From assembly GCF_000835495.1 (NCBI RefSeq), contig NW_015622543.1, positions 5,506,619 to 5,570,618 of the forward strand: a stretch of DNA of 64,000 nt. Direction: 5' to 3'. A model generated the notes under the pieces. The model saw nothing but the letters and a program-made list of their open reading frames with translations, was not told the DNA's origin and searched no databases. Position numbers and translations under genes: made by a program. Positions 22,767 through 35,343 of the stretch are shown here, one piece after another (position 1 is the stretch's first letter; each line of letters starts with the position of its first letter). This stretch comes from Cladophialophora immunda (Eukaryota; Ascomycota; Eurotiomycetes; Chaetothyriales; Herpotrichiellaceae).

Positions 22767-23957
22767 TCAAGACTCGTCGATGGTCGGCTTGAACCGGATC
22801 CGGTCCTCGGGCTTCGACTGGAAGGGCACGCCCAGCTCGAACATCTTGCACAGCACGTTGGAGAAGTCCTTGAAGAACAGGTCGCCGTCCTTGGCGTACT
22901 TCTCGACCCACTGCTTGAAGATCGGGTCCTTGATCAGGGCCACGTCAGTGGGCAGCATCATCAAGCTCTTGGTGGTTGCGTCCTCGTACTGCTTGGGCCC
23001 CTTCCACGAGCGCCACCCCCACTTCTCCTCCATCAGCAGGCGGAAGTAGTCGTTGGTGAAGACGGTCGGGGAGAAGGTCCACGGCCCGTCAAACCCGGAG
23101 CGGTCGGCGTGGCACCGGCCCAGGGCGTGCGCACCGGACAGGGCCACCATCTCCTGGTCGTTGAAGCCCATGCGCCCGAAGATGGCGCGGATGTGGTCCT
23201 GGCCCTTGGACGCGTCGGGCAGGCGCCCGTCGGGCGTGCAGAACGCCACGTCCCTGTCCTGGCGGCCCGGCCTCCAGGGGACGATGGGCCCGGACATCTC
23301 CTGGACGGCGCAGACCCCCGCGAGCGTCCACAGGTCCGAGTACGAGATCCAGGGGAACTGGGCCTTGATGGGCTCGAGGAAGTCACGCGCGCTCTTCAGG
23401 CCGGCGTTGGCGCCGTGCTCGGACTCCGGGGCAAAGCGCATCGTGGCGCCGTTGCTCCCGCCGGTGCCCGTGGCGGCGTCATATGTACCTGAGGCGTGCC
23501 ACGCGAGACGGAGGAGGACAGGACCATAGCTGCCGTCGTCGTAGTCATCTTTCTCCCACAGCTGCTTCGCAATGGCGTTGTAGACTTTCTGGTAATCCTC
23601 CACCGTGGGCTTGAAGACCCCGGCGGATTGTCCTGCGCTGCCCTTTTTCAAAGCCTCCGGGGCGCTCTCGAGGAGAATCGTTTTGCCCTGTCCGGCCGTG
23701 CTCTGAGTGGTGAAGTAGTAGTAGCCTCCTGCGAGAGCGGCGGCGGCTGCTACACTGCCGTAAATGGCGGTCGCGTTTGAGGATTTCGGGGGAGTCGACT
23801 CGGAGGAGTAGTGACGGCGGGAGGACTGTTGGAAGAACTGTTTGGCGGCGGCATTGGATCTTGAGGAGCGGGCGGCGAGGCGGAGGGTCGAGGTGGCCGA
23901 AGCGGTGCTGCGCGCGACGGCCTTGGAAAAGGTCCGGGTTGCTGTTGCAGTAGCCAT
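22767..23957 (-). CDS. CCP1: Cytochrome c peroxidase, mitochondrial
   Basis: Intronless gene of 396 aa. The enzyme reduces hydrogen peroxide with electrons from ferrocytochrome c in the mitochondrial intermembrane space. Residues 1-50 form a basic, serine/alanine-rich presequence, and 63-82 a hydrophobic segment, the usual bipartite signal. Distal haem residues Arg150, Trp153 and His154 lie in [10 protein letters not shown]. The proximal ligand is His277 in [10 protein letters not shown] and the radical-forming tryptophan is Trp293 in GPWTFSP. The ATG at 23957 was chosen because it begins the targeting peptide; the frame stays open for another 156 codons upstream without homology. GC content is high, so several long antisense frames overlap and are spurious. 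The catalytic set is complete. Confidence 0.95.
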   Translation of the reverse strand: MATATATRTFSKAVARSTASATSTLRLAARSSRSNAAAKQFFQQSSRRHYSSESTPPKSSNATAIYGSVAAAAALAGGYYYFTTQSTAGQGKTILLESAPEALKKGSAGQSAGVFKPTVEDYQKVYNAIAKQLWEKDDYDDGSYGPVLLRLAWHASGTYDAATGTGGSNGATMRFAPESEHGANAGLKSARDFLEPIKAQFPWISYSDLWTLAGVCAVQEMSGPIVPWRPGRQDRDVAFCTPDGRLPDASKGQDHIRAIFGRMGFNDQEMVALSGAHALGRCHADRSGFDGPWTFSPTVFTNDYFRLLMEEKWGWRSWKGPKQYEDATTKSLMMLPTDVALIKDPIFKQWVEKYAKDGDLFFKDFSNVLCKMFELGVPFQSKPEDRIRFKPTIDES

Positions 23958-25118
23958 TTGAAGTGGTTGTTCACTTGTTCCAGACGGGGGTGTCTTTCTT
24001 TCGAAGGGGGGGTATTTCAACGCAGATACAGAAGGAAAGGGAGGATGAAGAGAGCAGAGAGGATGGAGCAAGTTATAGAAATTGGGCCGAACAGTCAGAA
24101 CTTTCCCGAAGAGGTTACTGACGGCGAGACGTGCTGGGACAAATGGGTGGGAGTCGGCGAGGCTGAATAATGGGCAATCAGCGACTGGACGCCAATGCGC
24201 AGCTGTTAGGATGAAACGAAGGTCGGACGACCCACAGCGAAGGAGCGACTGAGGCCGGAAACGAGAACGAGAGTGGGAACGAAAGTGCACGCACGGGTGG
24301 CGGGACGGGGAATGGCAGGTCTGAAGGGGAACAGAGAGAGAGAAAAAAGGACCCGAAAAAATCATGAGATTTTCTTTATCAAAGGGCGCGATGGAAACTG
24401 ACGTTGACGTTATCAGCAAACGCACGGCGCTAGCGCAGTTCAGCGCGATTTAGCGAGACCTTAACGCTGTTTAATCGCCGTTTAGCAGCCCGCGGAGCCA
24501 ATGGAATGCCGTCTCCTGTATCACGCTCGGTAAGCCTCATCCGGGCTTGGCAGGGGAGACTGGGATGCCCAAGGATGCTAGCCACGGCAATGGGCGGCCA
24601 AGTGGCACCGTCAATTTCTCGCCATCAAAGAAAGGACCCAGCACGAAAAAGCACGTCTTTCTCCGTCAGATTTCGCAACGGCCAAAGCCGGGTCGCCCGC
24701 CAGAGGGCTCGGGTTTCATGTCTCGCTGTCATTTGCCAGAGGGGGAATAGTCTGAGAACTCTTCGGTGGTTCTATCCTTTTCAGGCAGTTTCGGGCAACA
24801 TGCCTTTTGGATCACATGCAGACTCAGTTCTCGCGCAGGGCTGAGAGATTCTCGCCACCAACGAGGCAGTCTCTCATTCATGAGACCGGCAGCGTGTGAA
24901 GTGTGTAGTCACGAGGACATGCAGCTAGTCCAGCTGTGGCTCCCTTCATCCGGATTGCAGCATTCCAAGCCCTGCATCCTTTGATCAATGCTTGTACATC
25001 AACGACCTTTGCCCGCTTGACAACGGGCTGGTCGCACTCTTTGTGCTAACCATAAAACCTCGCTCACAAGGCCACCGTGATCTTGACAACCGCACCATTA
25101 AATCACTTGTGTAAGGTC
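23958..25118. other. CCP1 promoter side and spacer
   Basis: About 1.16 kb between the CCP1 start and the F-box gene end. A purine-rich tract lies at 24300-24360. A perfect 10-bp palindrome GCGCTAGCGC is found at about 24427-24436, inside an AGCG-rich patch. No gene recognised. Confidence 0.5.
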
Positions 25119-27895
25119 TCATTTCGTCGCCATTTTAGGAAAGAGTCCATCAAACACCTCCGCCGTTTTCTTGACTTCGAACAAGACGTTGCCTTTCGAC
25201 TTTGCTCTTTTCCGGATGTCCGTCGACATGACTGTGGCTCTTTCGAGGAACGCGTTTTTCTGGTCCTGGAGCCTTTTATCGACAGCGACAATCTGCTGTG
25301 AGATTTCATCCTCGCTGGGCAGATGCATGAAACCCTGAGTCCAGGGGACAGATCCATCCAGGTGTTTGTCCTCCCAATGATTCTGGAGAGCTTCCATACT
25401 TGTCTTGTGTTTGGATCGTCTGACCGACCGAGGGCGCTTATCCTCGACCACACAAATTCCGCATCGGAACTTTTGTTGGATCGCCGAATTAGCGGCTGCC
25501 AGCTCTTCTAGACATGCCATGAACGTGGACAGTGGTGGTTCTCTCGTATGTTCCTGATGGTAGAGATCGAGAGCGTATTTTAATGCGATCTTCATCTGAG
25601 AAGGCCCTTCAAGCCAGACTCCGTTCAATTGCTTAGCCGCATAGACCAAGTTCGGGCCGAAGTCGTCGGCTGCATGCTTTTGTTGAAGCGGCTGTCGTCC
25701 ATGAAACGCGGACATCCTCAAGGGTTCCGACAACGGAATGAACTCGGTAGGAACAGCCGGGTGCCAGGCGTCCAATTGCGAAATGTCTTGATGGCGAGGC
25801 ACAAGAGGCAGGTTCCGGGGCCAGATCACGGTGTACCAGGGGAATCTGTACTCGACTCCGCCTTCGTCTGCGGACAACCCGGGCAGATCGTTCAAAGGAT
25901 ACGGGGTGGCAAACTGATAGTACTCTAGCCCTTCGCCCACGTGCCTGGCATGGGTTTGAAGAATGTGTTCGAACGCCTCGATGAAAGACCACGTTCGGAC
26001 ATGGTCGGCTCGGCGGCACCCTCTGCATTTCAGGCTCTGAAACACGATTCTGCCTCGTTCTGAATGGGGTGGGATCCTCTTTTCTAGTACATCCTCCACA
26101 ATCATCCGGGCGTCGTCGAGACTGAGACAATATGGACCAGTGGTACCGTCGAAGTTGAGGCCTCTTGGGCGGTCCTTCCGCGTGCTGTAGACGTCAAACA
26201 CTTTCCTCAGGCAAAGTAGGAGAAGATCCTCATCGGCGACTCCGTCATTGACGCATCGGACAAACACCGCTTGCGCAAGTTGCAGGACGTACTTTTGCTC
26301 TGGCTGATAGGAGCGCGGGACGGCTGCCCTTCCACAGCGATGTTCATGGAGTCGCCTGAACAGTCGGACCTGCGGTACCGCCTCGAGAAATTCGGATGCC
26401 ATCAATCGCTCGAATTCCTCCACCTGTTGTGCGTGCAATCTGTACGGTTCGATCTTGATCCGGAGGTTTTCCCACGACCGTTCTGTGGCTTCTGATTGAA
26501 CCTTGAGGATCCGGGTGAAAGCCGCCATTTTCCACAGAATCTGGCGGTCCATAGGCGGTGACAGCTCTGCAGCACGTGCTTCAAAATAGTCGATTCTCTT
26601 TTGTCGCCAAGCTTGAACTTTGGACCCCTGTACCGTCTTTGTATGCTCCTTGAACCACGCCTCAAGTTTGTTTACGTCGGCCATGAACTCCATTGTTTCC
26701 CCATGGATCTTGCTTGCCCATGCCATGAGTGCACGGTCTGTCGGATCTGAAGCGCGGAGATGCCGGTATTGGGTTTCAATTCTGGCAAAGGATGTTTTCA
26801 GAAAAGCAAACTTCCCACGATCACGCACCCAGTCGTTCTTTTCGGTGCTGACGTGGCGAGAGTTTGCGTCACGGCGACTAAAGGTAAATTGTCAGCGGAA
26901 AGGCCTGGGAGCCATGGCGACAAAGGTGGTCACTTACCCGTCTGTCCGTGCCAGCGGCAGCAGCTCCCACAGCGGGCGTCCGTCTCCTGGAGGTATGTGG
27001 TTTTCCTTTGCGGGCAGGTTGTGATGACGTTGGGGTGGGAGGTCACTTTCCTGTGATCGTCCATGTCAGAGAGATTTGTAGACACGGGCGGATGATGACT
27101 TACGTTCATTGTTTTCTTTTTGAAGCAATCCGGGCATAAGCGAACTTGAAACATCCAATGAACTTTGGAGGTCCTCTCAACGTGACAGCCTTTGCTCTGA
27201 CAGCCACGACCAGCTAAGAGCTCGACGTACTGCTTCTCTGTGAGTCCTTTGGGACACTCCGGCATGGCCGAACCATAACGATTGATTCTGCTTTTTCTCC
27301 AGATGGCCGAGTTGTCGGAGAGGAGATGGTAGAAAAACCGGTTCAGAGTTTTTGCTTCCAGCAGGAGTTTGGGCTCGCAAAAGCTGAGGACATCAACCCA
27401 GACGTCGGTGTGGACAAGCTTAGAATTTTGCAAGGGCCGACTAGGCTGGAGAGTCTGCCGTTTTGGCCGAGTTGGAACGTCTCGCTTTTCGGCTGAGGCG
27501 TCTTCCTTATCCCATATCAACGACCGAGTCAGATTTCGATCGATTCGTGGTCTCTGACCATCCTGAATACTCCGGACGGTGTTGTGGATGAAAACTGGGA
27601 CGCGGGAGGGTCCGATTACCCTCGAGGTTAAAGGCGCCTCTGGCAGAGCCGGTGGTCCGCTGTTGTACCTGGACATCATGTCTTCTACGGACAGCGGCTG
27701 GCGAAACTGTCGGACAGGGAATTGATGGCCAAGAGCATGGGAAGATGAGCCGCCAACATAAGCAGACTGTGGTGCTGCGTGGCTCGGTGGCGGATCTTCA
27801 TACTTTCGCTTACCCAGAATTTGGGCCGTGGACGAGGGCATATGAGGCAAGGGAGCGGGCAGAGGATACGGAGGAGGAGGATAGTAGGGATTCAT
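25119..27895 (-). CDS. Large F-box domain protein
   Basis: Three exons (27895-27104, 27050-26938, 26877-25119; introns 53 and 60 bp) encode 887 aa. Residues 1-155 are proline-rich and disordered. An F-box-like region near 165-210 (VWVDVLSFCEPKLLLEAK, then IWRKSRINRYG) would bind Skp1 in an SCF ubiquitin ligase. A Cys-rich patch follows (CQSKGCH, then RLCPDCFKK). The C-terminal 580 residues are mostly helical and include a second Cys pair (CRGCRRADHVRTWSF) and a C2H2-like segment near residue 810 (FRCGICVVEDKR with a later HWEDKH). The reading frame across both junctions gives PLWELLPLARTDG joined to RRDANSRHVS. The substrate is unknown. This architecture is common and lineage-expanded in filamentous ascomycetes. 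Confidence 0.72.
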
Positions 27896-29576
27896 GGCTG
27901 GTTGCGATCAAGAAGATAGAGGTTGCAAGTGTCAGCTGGGGAAGAAGCAATGGTGGGCTGAGGGCAGCTGAGGCAGGGTAAAATGAAAAACCCGTCGTGG
28001 GGCGCAGTGTCCCATGCCCTAACGCCGAGAAGTGTCCTTGCCGTCTATTGTCCTGCCTGACGCCGCGTCGAGCAGCCATGGACTCTGTGTGTTTGGTTTC
28101 TGGCGCGGTCGTGGAGGTTCGTTGTGAGGTGTTGAGACAAGCCGTATGAGTCTCTCCAAGTTGGCCGCTTCTCTTGAGTTGGACGCCCACGACACCCAAT
28201 GGCCGTGGCGCCTGGACCCCCAGACGGCCACTAGACCAAACCAGGCGCATGATGACTTGCTGTTTTTATTCTGGGCATTGCGCGTGGGCGGTTTGCGCTG
28301 GGAGGGTGGCGTGGGGGGTCCAAGGGCAGCAACTGCTCGGTAATCCGGGCATCCCAAAGCATGCCTGGGTGTCTACTGGGTGTTCTATTAGGCATGCCCA
28401 CTTGGGCATAACACCTACTTGTGCTCCGTATTAGTTGGGACAACAGCCTAGGCAAGAACATCCAAAGGCCCCCAGATCGCCCTCTTCCCGGCTCAGCCCG
28501 CATCGTATTAGAATTTCTAGAACGACGCCAGCAATCAGCACCAGCACCAGCATCATCACTAGCACCATCACCATCTCCATCACCAGCACATGACACCCAT
28601 CGACTCCTACATCTGCCCTATCTAGGGAATTCAACGAGAGCGCAGAGAAATCCGCAGTGGCAATTCAGCAGCTTGGGTGATGGCTCCGAAAACCGGACAT
28701 TGGTGGCTATCCACTCCTCCTCCTAACAGAGCCTAAGGCACCTACTCCTCTCAGATGGCCAGAGTGATGGGTATACCTCGATGAGATGAGTACTGGCGAC
28801 TGGTCATGGGCACAAGAACGCAGTGAGTATCTCTCTAGCATCCTGCACAGTGAGCTGACCGGGCATAACCGCATCAAGGGTCTCGTTCGTCCTCCGCATC
28901 TTTCCCCCAACCTCAACTCCTCCTCCTTCTTCTCCTCCACCTCCTCGCCGCCTCCTCTATCTCCTCCCACCATCCACCATCCCCGGGCTTATCGGTCTCT
29001 AGCCGGGTCTTTTTGCACCGTGTCCTGCTCTGGCATGCGGGGCAGACGCCACTGCTAAGCTTGTTTAAGCATAACGGGCGGTTCTCCCTCTACGGCCCTA
29101 GGCCTCACCAGCCTCTAGGCCGCTCCAAGCAAATCTGCAGCTCCAACAAGTCGGCCTTTGCTTGTTTTTCCAGCCCAAGGCTCGTCGCTTAGTCCAGCCA
29201 AGCCGCCCGCTTGAACCACTCAAAGCCAGTGCTTCACAAAATCCAATGTTGCATCCATGCCGCTTCCATGACAAGATCTGCTGTCAAACCTGCCTGCTCT
29301 CTGCGAGCCACCGCCCTCTCCCCAACCCCACCGCTGGCCAAACACAGTATGAGCTCCAGAAAAATGTGTGCGACCATCACCATCAGGGTTGCCACTCGCT
29401 TCGGACAAAACTCCTGTTCTAGTCCCTGCGCGGCTTCTACCCCGGCAATCGCATGGCTCCCAGTAACTCTACAAAGAGACCCGCTGCCCTCCTAAAGACG
29501 CTCTTTGATCTTCTTCTTCCCCCGGATTTTCGTCATCGCATCTCTTCCCGATAAGTCGTTCGTCCTCGTCGTCATC
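27896..29576. other. Divergent spacer between the F-box gene and MFS gene 1
   Basis: About 1.7 kb. A CACCAG/CATCAC microsatellite lies at about 28540-28590 and a strong pyrimidine tract (CTCCTCCTTCTTCTCC type) at about 28915-28970. No gene recognised; the pyrimidine tract may mark a promoter for the transporter. Confidence 0.5.
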
Positions 29577-31319
29577 ATGCGGTTCGATATAGACGGGTCC
29601 AGTAAGTCTGCGTCTGCCATGACATATCGTCCCTCAACTAATGGACCCAACAGATGAAAAGGCCCAGCATGCCTTCAACGACACGACTGGCATGGGCGAA
29701 CACCAGCTGGGCTATGACCCAGATCTGGCCCACCCAGCGGCCGGCTACAGAGACGGCGAGGTAGCTGTGCTCCCGCCAGGAGTGTCCGAACGCAAACTCG
29801 TCACCAAGATTGATATGCGCATTATTCCTGTTCTGTCAGTCATGTACCTCCTGGCTTTTCTGGATCGAACCAATGTCGCCAATGCCGCCATCTTCGGCCT
29901 TCAAAAAGATCTGGGACTGAGCGGCACTCAGTACAGCACCGCCCTGACCATCTTCTTTGTGCCCTATGTGATCTTTGAGATCCCATCCAACATCATCCTC
30001 AAAAGACTTCGCCCCCATGTCTGGCTGTCCATCTGCATGTTTGGCTTTGGCCTGGTGACGATTTGTCAAGGTCTAGTCCAAGGATATGGCGGTTTCCTCA
30101 CCACCAGATTCTTCCTTGGCTTCTTCGAAACCGGCATGTTTCCAGGTAGGCGACTCTGCGGATACAATGCCCAGGCCATGTTTCTAACGTACATATAGGA
30201 GCATTCTACCTCATTGGTATGTGGTACAAGAGACAGGAAGCGCAGAAGAGATATACTTTCTTCTTCGCCAGCACCACTCTCGCCGGGGCTTTCGGTGGCT
30301 TGCTCGCGTCTGCCATTGGCAAAATGAACGGCATGGAAGGCTATCTTGGGTGGAGATGGGTTTTCATCCTAGAAGGCTGTCTGACCTGTGTCGTCTCCTT
30401 TGTTTGGTTCTTCGCCATTCCCGACTTTCCTGAAGACGCGAAATGGTTGACGGAGCCCGAGCGCGAGTATATCAAGGCTCGCCTCCGAGATGATCAGGGG
30501 AAGTCGGCCATCGACCGACGTATCACCGTCAAGGACGTCATCAACTGCTTCAAAGACTACAAGATCATCGTGGGTGGCTTCATGTATTTTGGCTTGATTG
30601 TGCCTGGTAGGGGCCTCCGACTGTCCTGGTGAGAAGATGAAGAGACTGACAAATGGTGCAGCCTACAGTTACGCTTACTTTGCGCCCACCATCATCAAGA
30701 CGTACGGATACAGTGCCATTCAGACCCAGCTGCACTCCGTGCCTCCGTGGGCAGCGGCCTTTGGATGGAGCATGCTCACTGCCGCACTTTCGGATCGGTT
30801 TCGCCACCGATTCTTGTTTGCCATGTTCAACATTTGCATTGCCATTGCAGGCTTTGCTATACTCATGACCGTGCATCACAATACTGATTTGGAATACGGG
30901 GCGCTGTTCATGATTACATCGGGAACATACAGTGCCATGCCCGTGATTGTCTGCTGGTTCTCGATGAACCTGGGCGGTCACCATCGCCGCGCAGTGGGCA
31001 CGGCGTGGCAGATTGGATTTGGTAACATAGGAGGTGAGCAGCTGATGGCCCACCAGTCTTGGAGACTTCCTCCTAACATTTGGTCTTAGGTATCATTGCA
31101 AGCTACAGTTTCGAGGCCACCGACGCCAAGACGTTCTTCCATAAAGGCTACAGCATCTGCATGGGCTTCATCTGCCTTAGCGCCGCCGCCTGCATCATCT
31201 ACTTTATTGCTTGCCTGACCCAGAATCGCAATAGAGAGAAGACACACGACGTCGGGCTTACAGAGTACGAGAAGACCGAATTGGGGGATATGAGCCCGGA
31301 CTACCGCTACATGCTGTAG
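29577..31319 (+). CDS. MFS transporter, allantoate permease (DAL5/ACS) family
   Basis: Five exons (29577-29601, 29654-30145, 30199-30606, 30662-31033, 31090-31319) encode 508 aa with 12 membrane segments. The family signature is visible: KIDMRIIPVLSVMYLLAFLD ending in RTN, then IFFVPYVIFEIPSN, and GWRWVFILEG in helix 6. Members import allantoate, carboxylates, nicotinate, pantothenate or other organic anions at the plasma membrane. I prefer the start at 29577, because a 52-bp intron with a perfect GTAAGT donor joins it in frame to exon 2. The alternative start inside that intron at 29641 gives 504 aa. All four introns are 52-56 bp. Substrate unknown. It sits about 2 kb left of the catabolic cluster, beyond the RIP relic, and may not belong to it. 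Confidence 0.85.
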
Positions 31320-33359
31320 TGAGCAACGGCCACCGTCGGTGTCATGCCGAGACAGGAAGAAAGATTGTCTGTGTGGCACTGGCACCAAGTCGAGCTCACT
31401 TGCAAACCGCATTCGGAGGGGCAGCAGGCCAACAGGACAAGCAGGTAGTCATGGCCTGAGATGTGTCGCGGATCCGAAATGGCCTCGTACGAGGAGTAGG
31501 ACTCCGGGGTTCTAGCGCAGATGGAATTCCCAACGACCTGAAGCTGCATTACCACGGAACACATTCCGCATTATCACATCGAGTCATCCGTTAGACCTTT
31601 CGTTTAAACGCACACTATTGCGAGGAGGCAGGAAGGTAGGGGCTAGGGTTGCATCCGCCATGGCAGGCAGGTGGATTAGAGCCACCCATGTTCCTTTTCC
31701 GTTGGTGTACCCGCATGATACAATCCCACAAGGCTGGGCTGCATGCATTATTCCCATCTTCGTATCCGAGGAGGATCACTGCCCATGCCAAAGACACGCC
31801 GATTGACCACGCACATCCATCCCCGAGGCCATTTCTCCCCTGCATTTTCTCCAGAGCCGAAATAGCCGCCTTACACGTTCTCCGTACACGAAGGGAAGTT
31901 ACCGCTGGGTAAGGTCTCTAGGGCGCGGACGCTCCGAGCACCACAAGGTTGGTCCGTCCCCGCCTCTTTGGACGCCGCCGGAGGAAAATCGGAGGTCTAG
32001 CCAAGGACGACGGACAGGATGTGGATTACTAACTACCTAGGTAGTCTCCGACCAAAAACCTATCGTCCGTCTTCTCTTTTTGATTAGCCGCTCGCCGCTT
32101 TGCTCACCCTCGGCTCACCTACCGCTCCCTGAGCGATCCCCAAGCGCTCCCTAAGGGCTGCCTAAGCACTTAGTTATTCATTCTTCCTTTTTATTCATAA
32201 CACTAACTTTCGTTAACTTTAGACGACGGGGCCCGGTCGAGATACTAGGGGATCCCATTCCGTCGCCCGCTCTAATATCCTTAAGCTACTTAGTTAGGCG
32301 CCTCCTATACTACTCTCTTACGTTGTAGTGATAGATCTCTACCTATTTTATTCGGACGCCTAGTGGAAGGCTAGCCTTGTGTTAGTCCTCTATGTTATAA
32401 CTATACCGCCCTTCCCTCGCTATATTATTCTCCTCCACTTAGTAGTTGAGGCTCGAAATTTTACCTAGAACGTAGTTTATAGCCGTCACTACCCTATATA
32501 TCTCTAGTTTAAGGCTCTCATCGATTATCCTCCTTACTTAGCGTACTGTCCCCCAACGAGTTTCCCTCTGCTCTCGGCCGTACTACTTTTACGCTCGGCA
32601 GCGAATGGTCGGAAGGGCTTCTTCGACCGAGTAGAATAACGAGGTTGAGTGGATGGCTGTCGCTTTTCTATGCTTCATCAGTCTGGAGCTTTAGAGCTTA
32701 CATCTGCTGCAATGCGACTTGTCTTTCGCTGTCACAGACGTCTGCTAACCCGAATATGTGACCGGTATCGCCCTCTCATGTGGATACGTGCGGGTGGATA
32801 CTGTAGGGCTTCTTGTATACCGGGGTAGAGCACCTGCCCGTGACACAGTCAGCTGTGACGTCCTTGGATACGACGGTTGAAATAGCGAATGAATATTGTG
32901 TTAGTGGAAAGGTGATTTGATGCATATCTCGCCGTCGACTTTGACGCGTCGGTACTTGGGTTTCGTATTATCGCGGTCCCACTGCTCGAGGAAGATTCCC
33001 ATTCCCACACTTGATTCATAGGTGAACGGCTCGTATAAGAAAGCTACGAAAACTCCTTAATGCTCTTTAGTCACTAGGTATAGTCTGATAGATATGCTCA
33101 ACCTCAGCCCGGCGTTGTGGTTGGAATATAGAGTGTGTTACGTGAGGGTACTAATTGCAAGGCCATAGGTGCTTGATCAGGTCGCCGAAGGACAGGAGTG
33201 CCCAAAGAGACTACTCGGACGCAGCCATTGTCTTCTGAACTAATGCTTACGATACCGAGTCGCGGTACGATATCAAGTTTTAGTCTTCGCACCCGTTTGG
33301 AAACGACTAGCCTCTAGCAGGTAGTTTGGATGTCTATTTTTCGTTCTTGGCCTCATAGG
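31320..33359. other. Gene-free interval containing a RIP-degraded relic
   Basis: No open frame above background between 31912 and 33104. The left part (31320-31990) and right part (32650-33359) have normal base composition. The middle is the RIP-like block listed separately. Confidence 0.65.
31990..32640. repeat. RIP-mutated repeat relic
   Basis: This block is packed with TA (TTAG, CTAT, CTACT) and almost lacks CA and TG while keeping CG. In 32221-32520 I hand-counted about 40 TA, 21 AT, 4 CA, 7 TG, 15 AC and 17 GT. TA/AT is near 1.9 and (CA+TG)/(AC+GT) near 0.34, both strongly in the RIP range. Composition returns to normal after about 32640. No protein or terminal repeat is recognisable. 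Confidence 0.75.
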
Positions 33360-34974
33360 CTACAATGTACTTCTCTCGCCCAGAAGCTGGTTGATCCAAT
33401 CCACCATTGTTTGGAAGTATTCGGAGGTTTCCTGAAGATTTGGATGGATGTAGAAGGCGTGTGGAAGGCCTGAATACACCTTGACCGTCACCGGAACTCT
33501 GTGCCATTTGCGGTTTCGATTAGCGCATCTGTTGTCTCACGGGATCGGTCGCCTTTGACCAGATGCATGACAAGGACTAGGGAAAGTGTGACATACCGGT
33601 TGGCTTTCAGCGCTTCAGCATATGCCAGGCCTTCGTCGCGCAAAGGATCCATTCCAGCGACCTGGATCACTGTTATTTAGGTCAGCTCCTCTGCACTTGC
33701 AAAGCTTGGAATTTGACCACTGCATCCCCCCAGGCCCACTCCTGCCAGGGGATGACTGACTTGGAGGAAACAAGAGGGAGAAGAGGAGTTCAGCGGGCTG
33801 CACTCTGGGGCACAAAACTTACGTGTAGGTGGAAGACCCTGCGTGGCTTTGTCGGAGGCTAACAGCGGACTCACAGTCGGGCTCGAAAACAAGTCACCGT
33901 CGGTAGAGGACGAGAGATATTGGTTCCAGAACCAATCCATCTTCCCGGAGTCGACGATAGGCGACGCCGCGTTCTGTGTGTAGCTGAAATAGGCGAATCG
34001 TTCCTTTGGAAAACGCTGCGGGTGGCAGGTCACGGGAATGTTGAGGATCTGACCCAGAATATCCATAGTAGCGTCATGAGCGCGGAGCTTGAATAAAAGG
34101 GCAGCAGTCTTGTTCACGGGACCGCGATTATATGTTAGCATATGTGAAAGCACTCTTGGAATAAAAGGGATGGTGATAAGGGGTATAGTTGCCTACCAGG
34201 TTGGCACCCGCACTGCCGCCGCCGACGATGATTTTACGCGGATTGACGCCCAGCGAAGCTGAGTTCTCTAGGCACTATACAGAACTGTCATCCCTTGCGC
34301 AAAAAGACCAATCGAACAGGAATCCTCATTCCACTTTCGCTCAGAAAAAAAGCATACCCACTGAAACACGTCGTAGCAATCATTGAGAGGGATCGGGTAA
34401 GGAAATTCTGGGGCTCTGAGGACGAGTCAGTCAGATCTAGACTTCCCCATACCTGACATCTAATCAGAGGGCTCATTCAGACTTGCGATAATCAACGCTG
34501 GCCACAACGGCCTTGTTCTTGAGCGCAATGATCCGGCTTTGCGCCTCTTCGGTCTCCGGAACGCCCATGACCCATCCTGCCAATAACTGTCAGCCTTTTG
34601 CCAAAAATCGAGGAGACGCGAGGCCGTTGATTCTCAGTGAGCTTCCAGAGAATAAAACAAATACCTCCACCGTGAATATTGAAAAATAGCGGAGAACCGG
34701 CGCCGGCAACTTTCGCCTTGTAGATTCGAAGAGGGATTTTGGTCCCGTCCGTGACTGCAATCTCGATGGTTGAGATATCGATGTCTCTCCCCGGCTCAGG
34801 TACGTCTGGCGGTAACGGGGGTGCTCGGTATCCGATCTGGCGCAGCTCTGCAATCGGAAGCTCGAGTATCTTAGCCGAGATCTTATCAATCTCTCTCTGT
34901 GCGGCGTCGACCGACGCCCAAGACGTCGAGGGCTTCGCCCAGTCCAGCATATGTTTGGGGATAGAACTCGACAT
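33360..34974 (-). CDS. Alpha/beta hydrolase-3 (HSL-type esterase)
   Basis: Seven exons (34974-34665, 34576-34483, 34415-34358, 34274-34197, 34108-33823, 33669-33597, 33498-33360) encode 345 aa. The oxyanion motif HGGG lies near residue 101, the nucleophile elbow is GGGSAGAN (Ser near 176), the acid is in VAGMDPLRDEG, and the His in SGLPHAFY. This is the hormone-sensitive-lipase type of carboxylesterase, usually cytosolic, acting on small esters and lactones. The fourth intron has a TGCTAAC branch site and its acceptor AACAAG joins SAGANL to TAALLFKL. It is divergent from SDR-1 (start 35344) across 369 bp. In a Baeyer-Villiger pathway such an esterase would open the lactone; that role is inference. 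Confidence 0.85.
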
Positions 34975-35147
34975 TGCAGATATCGACTATTGATGATGCC
35001 CAGAACCCGTGCGTGTCGGCCTGTCCAGGGTGGTGTCTGACGAGCGTTTAGGGACGTTTGATCTACCACTCCCTCAGTGTTGTATCGCTTTGTGCAAGAA
35101 AGGACTAGTAGCCATAAGAGTCGGTCTGTTTGGTAATTGTCGGAGCT

Positions 35148-35163
35148 TTCGGCCGAGGCCGAA
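35148..35163. promoter_or_regulatory. Palindrome TTCGGCC-GA-GGCCGAA in a divergent promoter
   Basis: Perfect 7-bp arms separated by 2 bp, in the 369-bp region between the hydrolase and SDR-1 starts. Zn2Cys6 proteins bind CGG/CCG repeats, so this is a candidate cluster operator. The core TTCGGCC recurs at 51935 and 39574. Confidence 0.4.
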
Positions 35164-35343
35164 TCTTGCTTGACCTGGGGATTGAATTGCCGCCGTTCGA
35201 TCCACTCTATGTCGGCGTCAATATCCGGCAAGTCTAATTGACAATCTGCGGGCGTTTGATCAAGCTATATAGCATGACGTTGTCGTCCACACACTATTGC
35301 TAAGCGCGCTCAGGCACTAACAACACCGAAAGCGAGCTTGAAA

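Noticed and set aside
23033..23529. Several antisense and alternative-frame ORFs over CCP1
   Set aside because: High GC makes all frames open; the sense frame encodes a complete cytochrome c peroxidase.
22767..24425. 552-aa version of CCP1
   Set aside because: The extra 156 N-terminal codons have no targeting or peroxidase features; the ATG at 23957 begins the mitochondrial presequence.
34109..34196. Hydrolase as a frameshifted pseudogene
   Set aside because: The short splice that causes the shift is wrong; an 88-bp intron with a TGCTAAC branch site restores SAGANLTAALLFKL.
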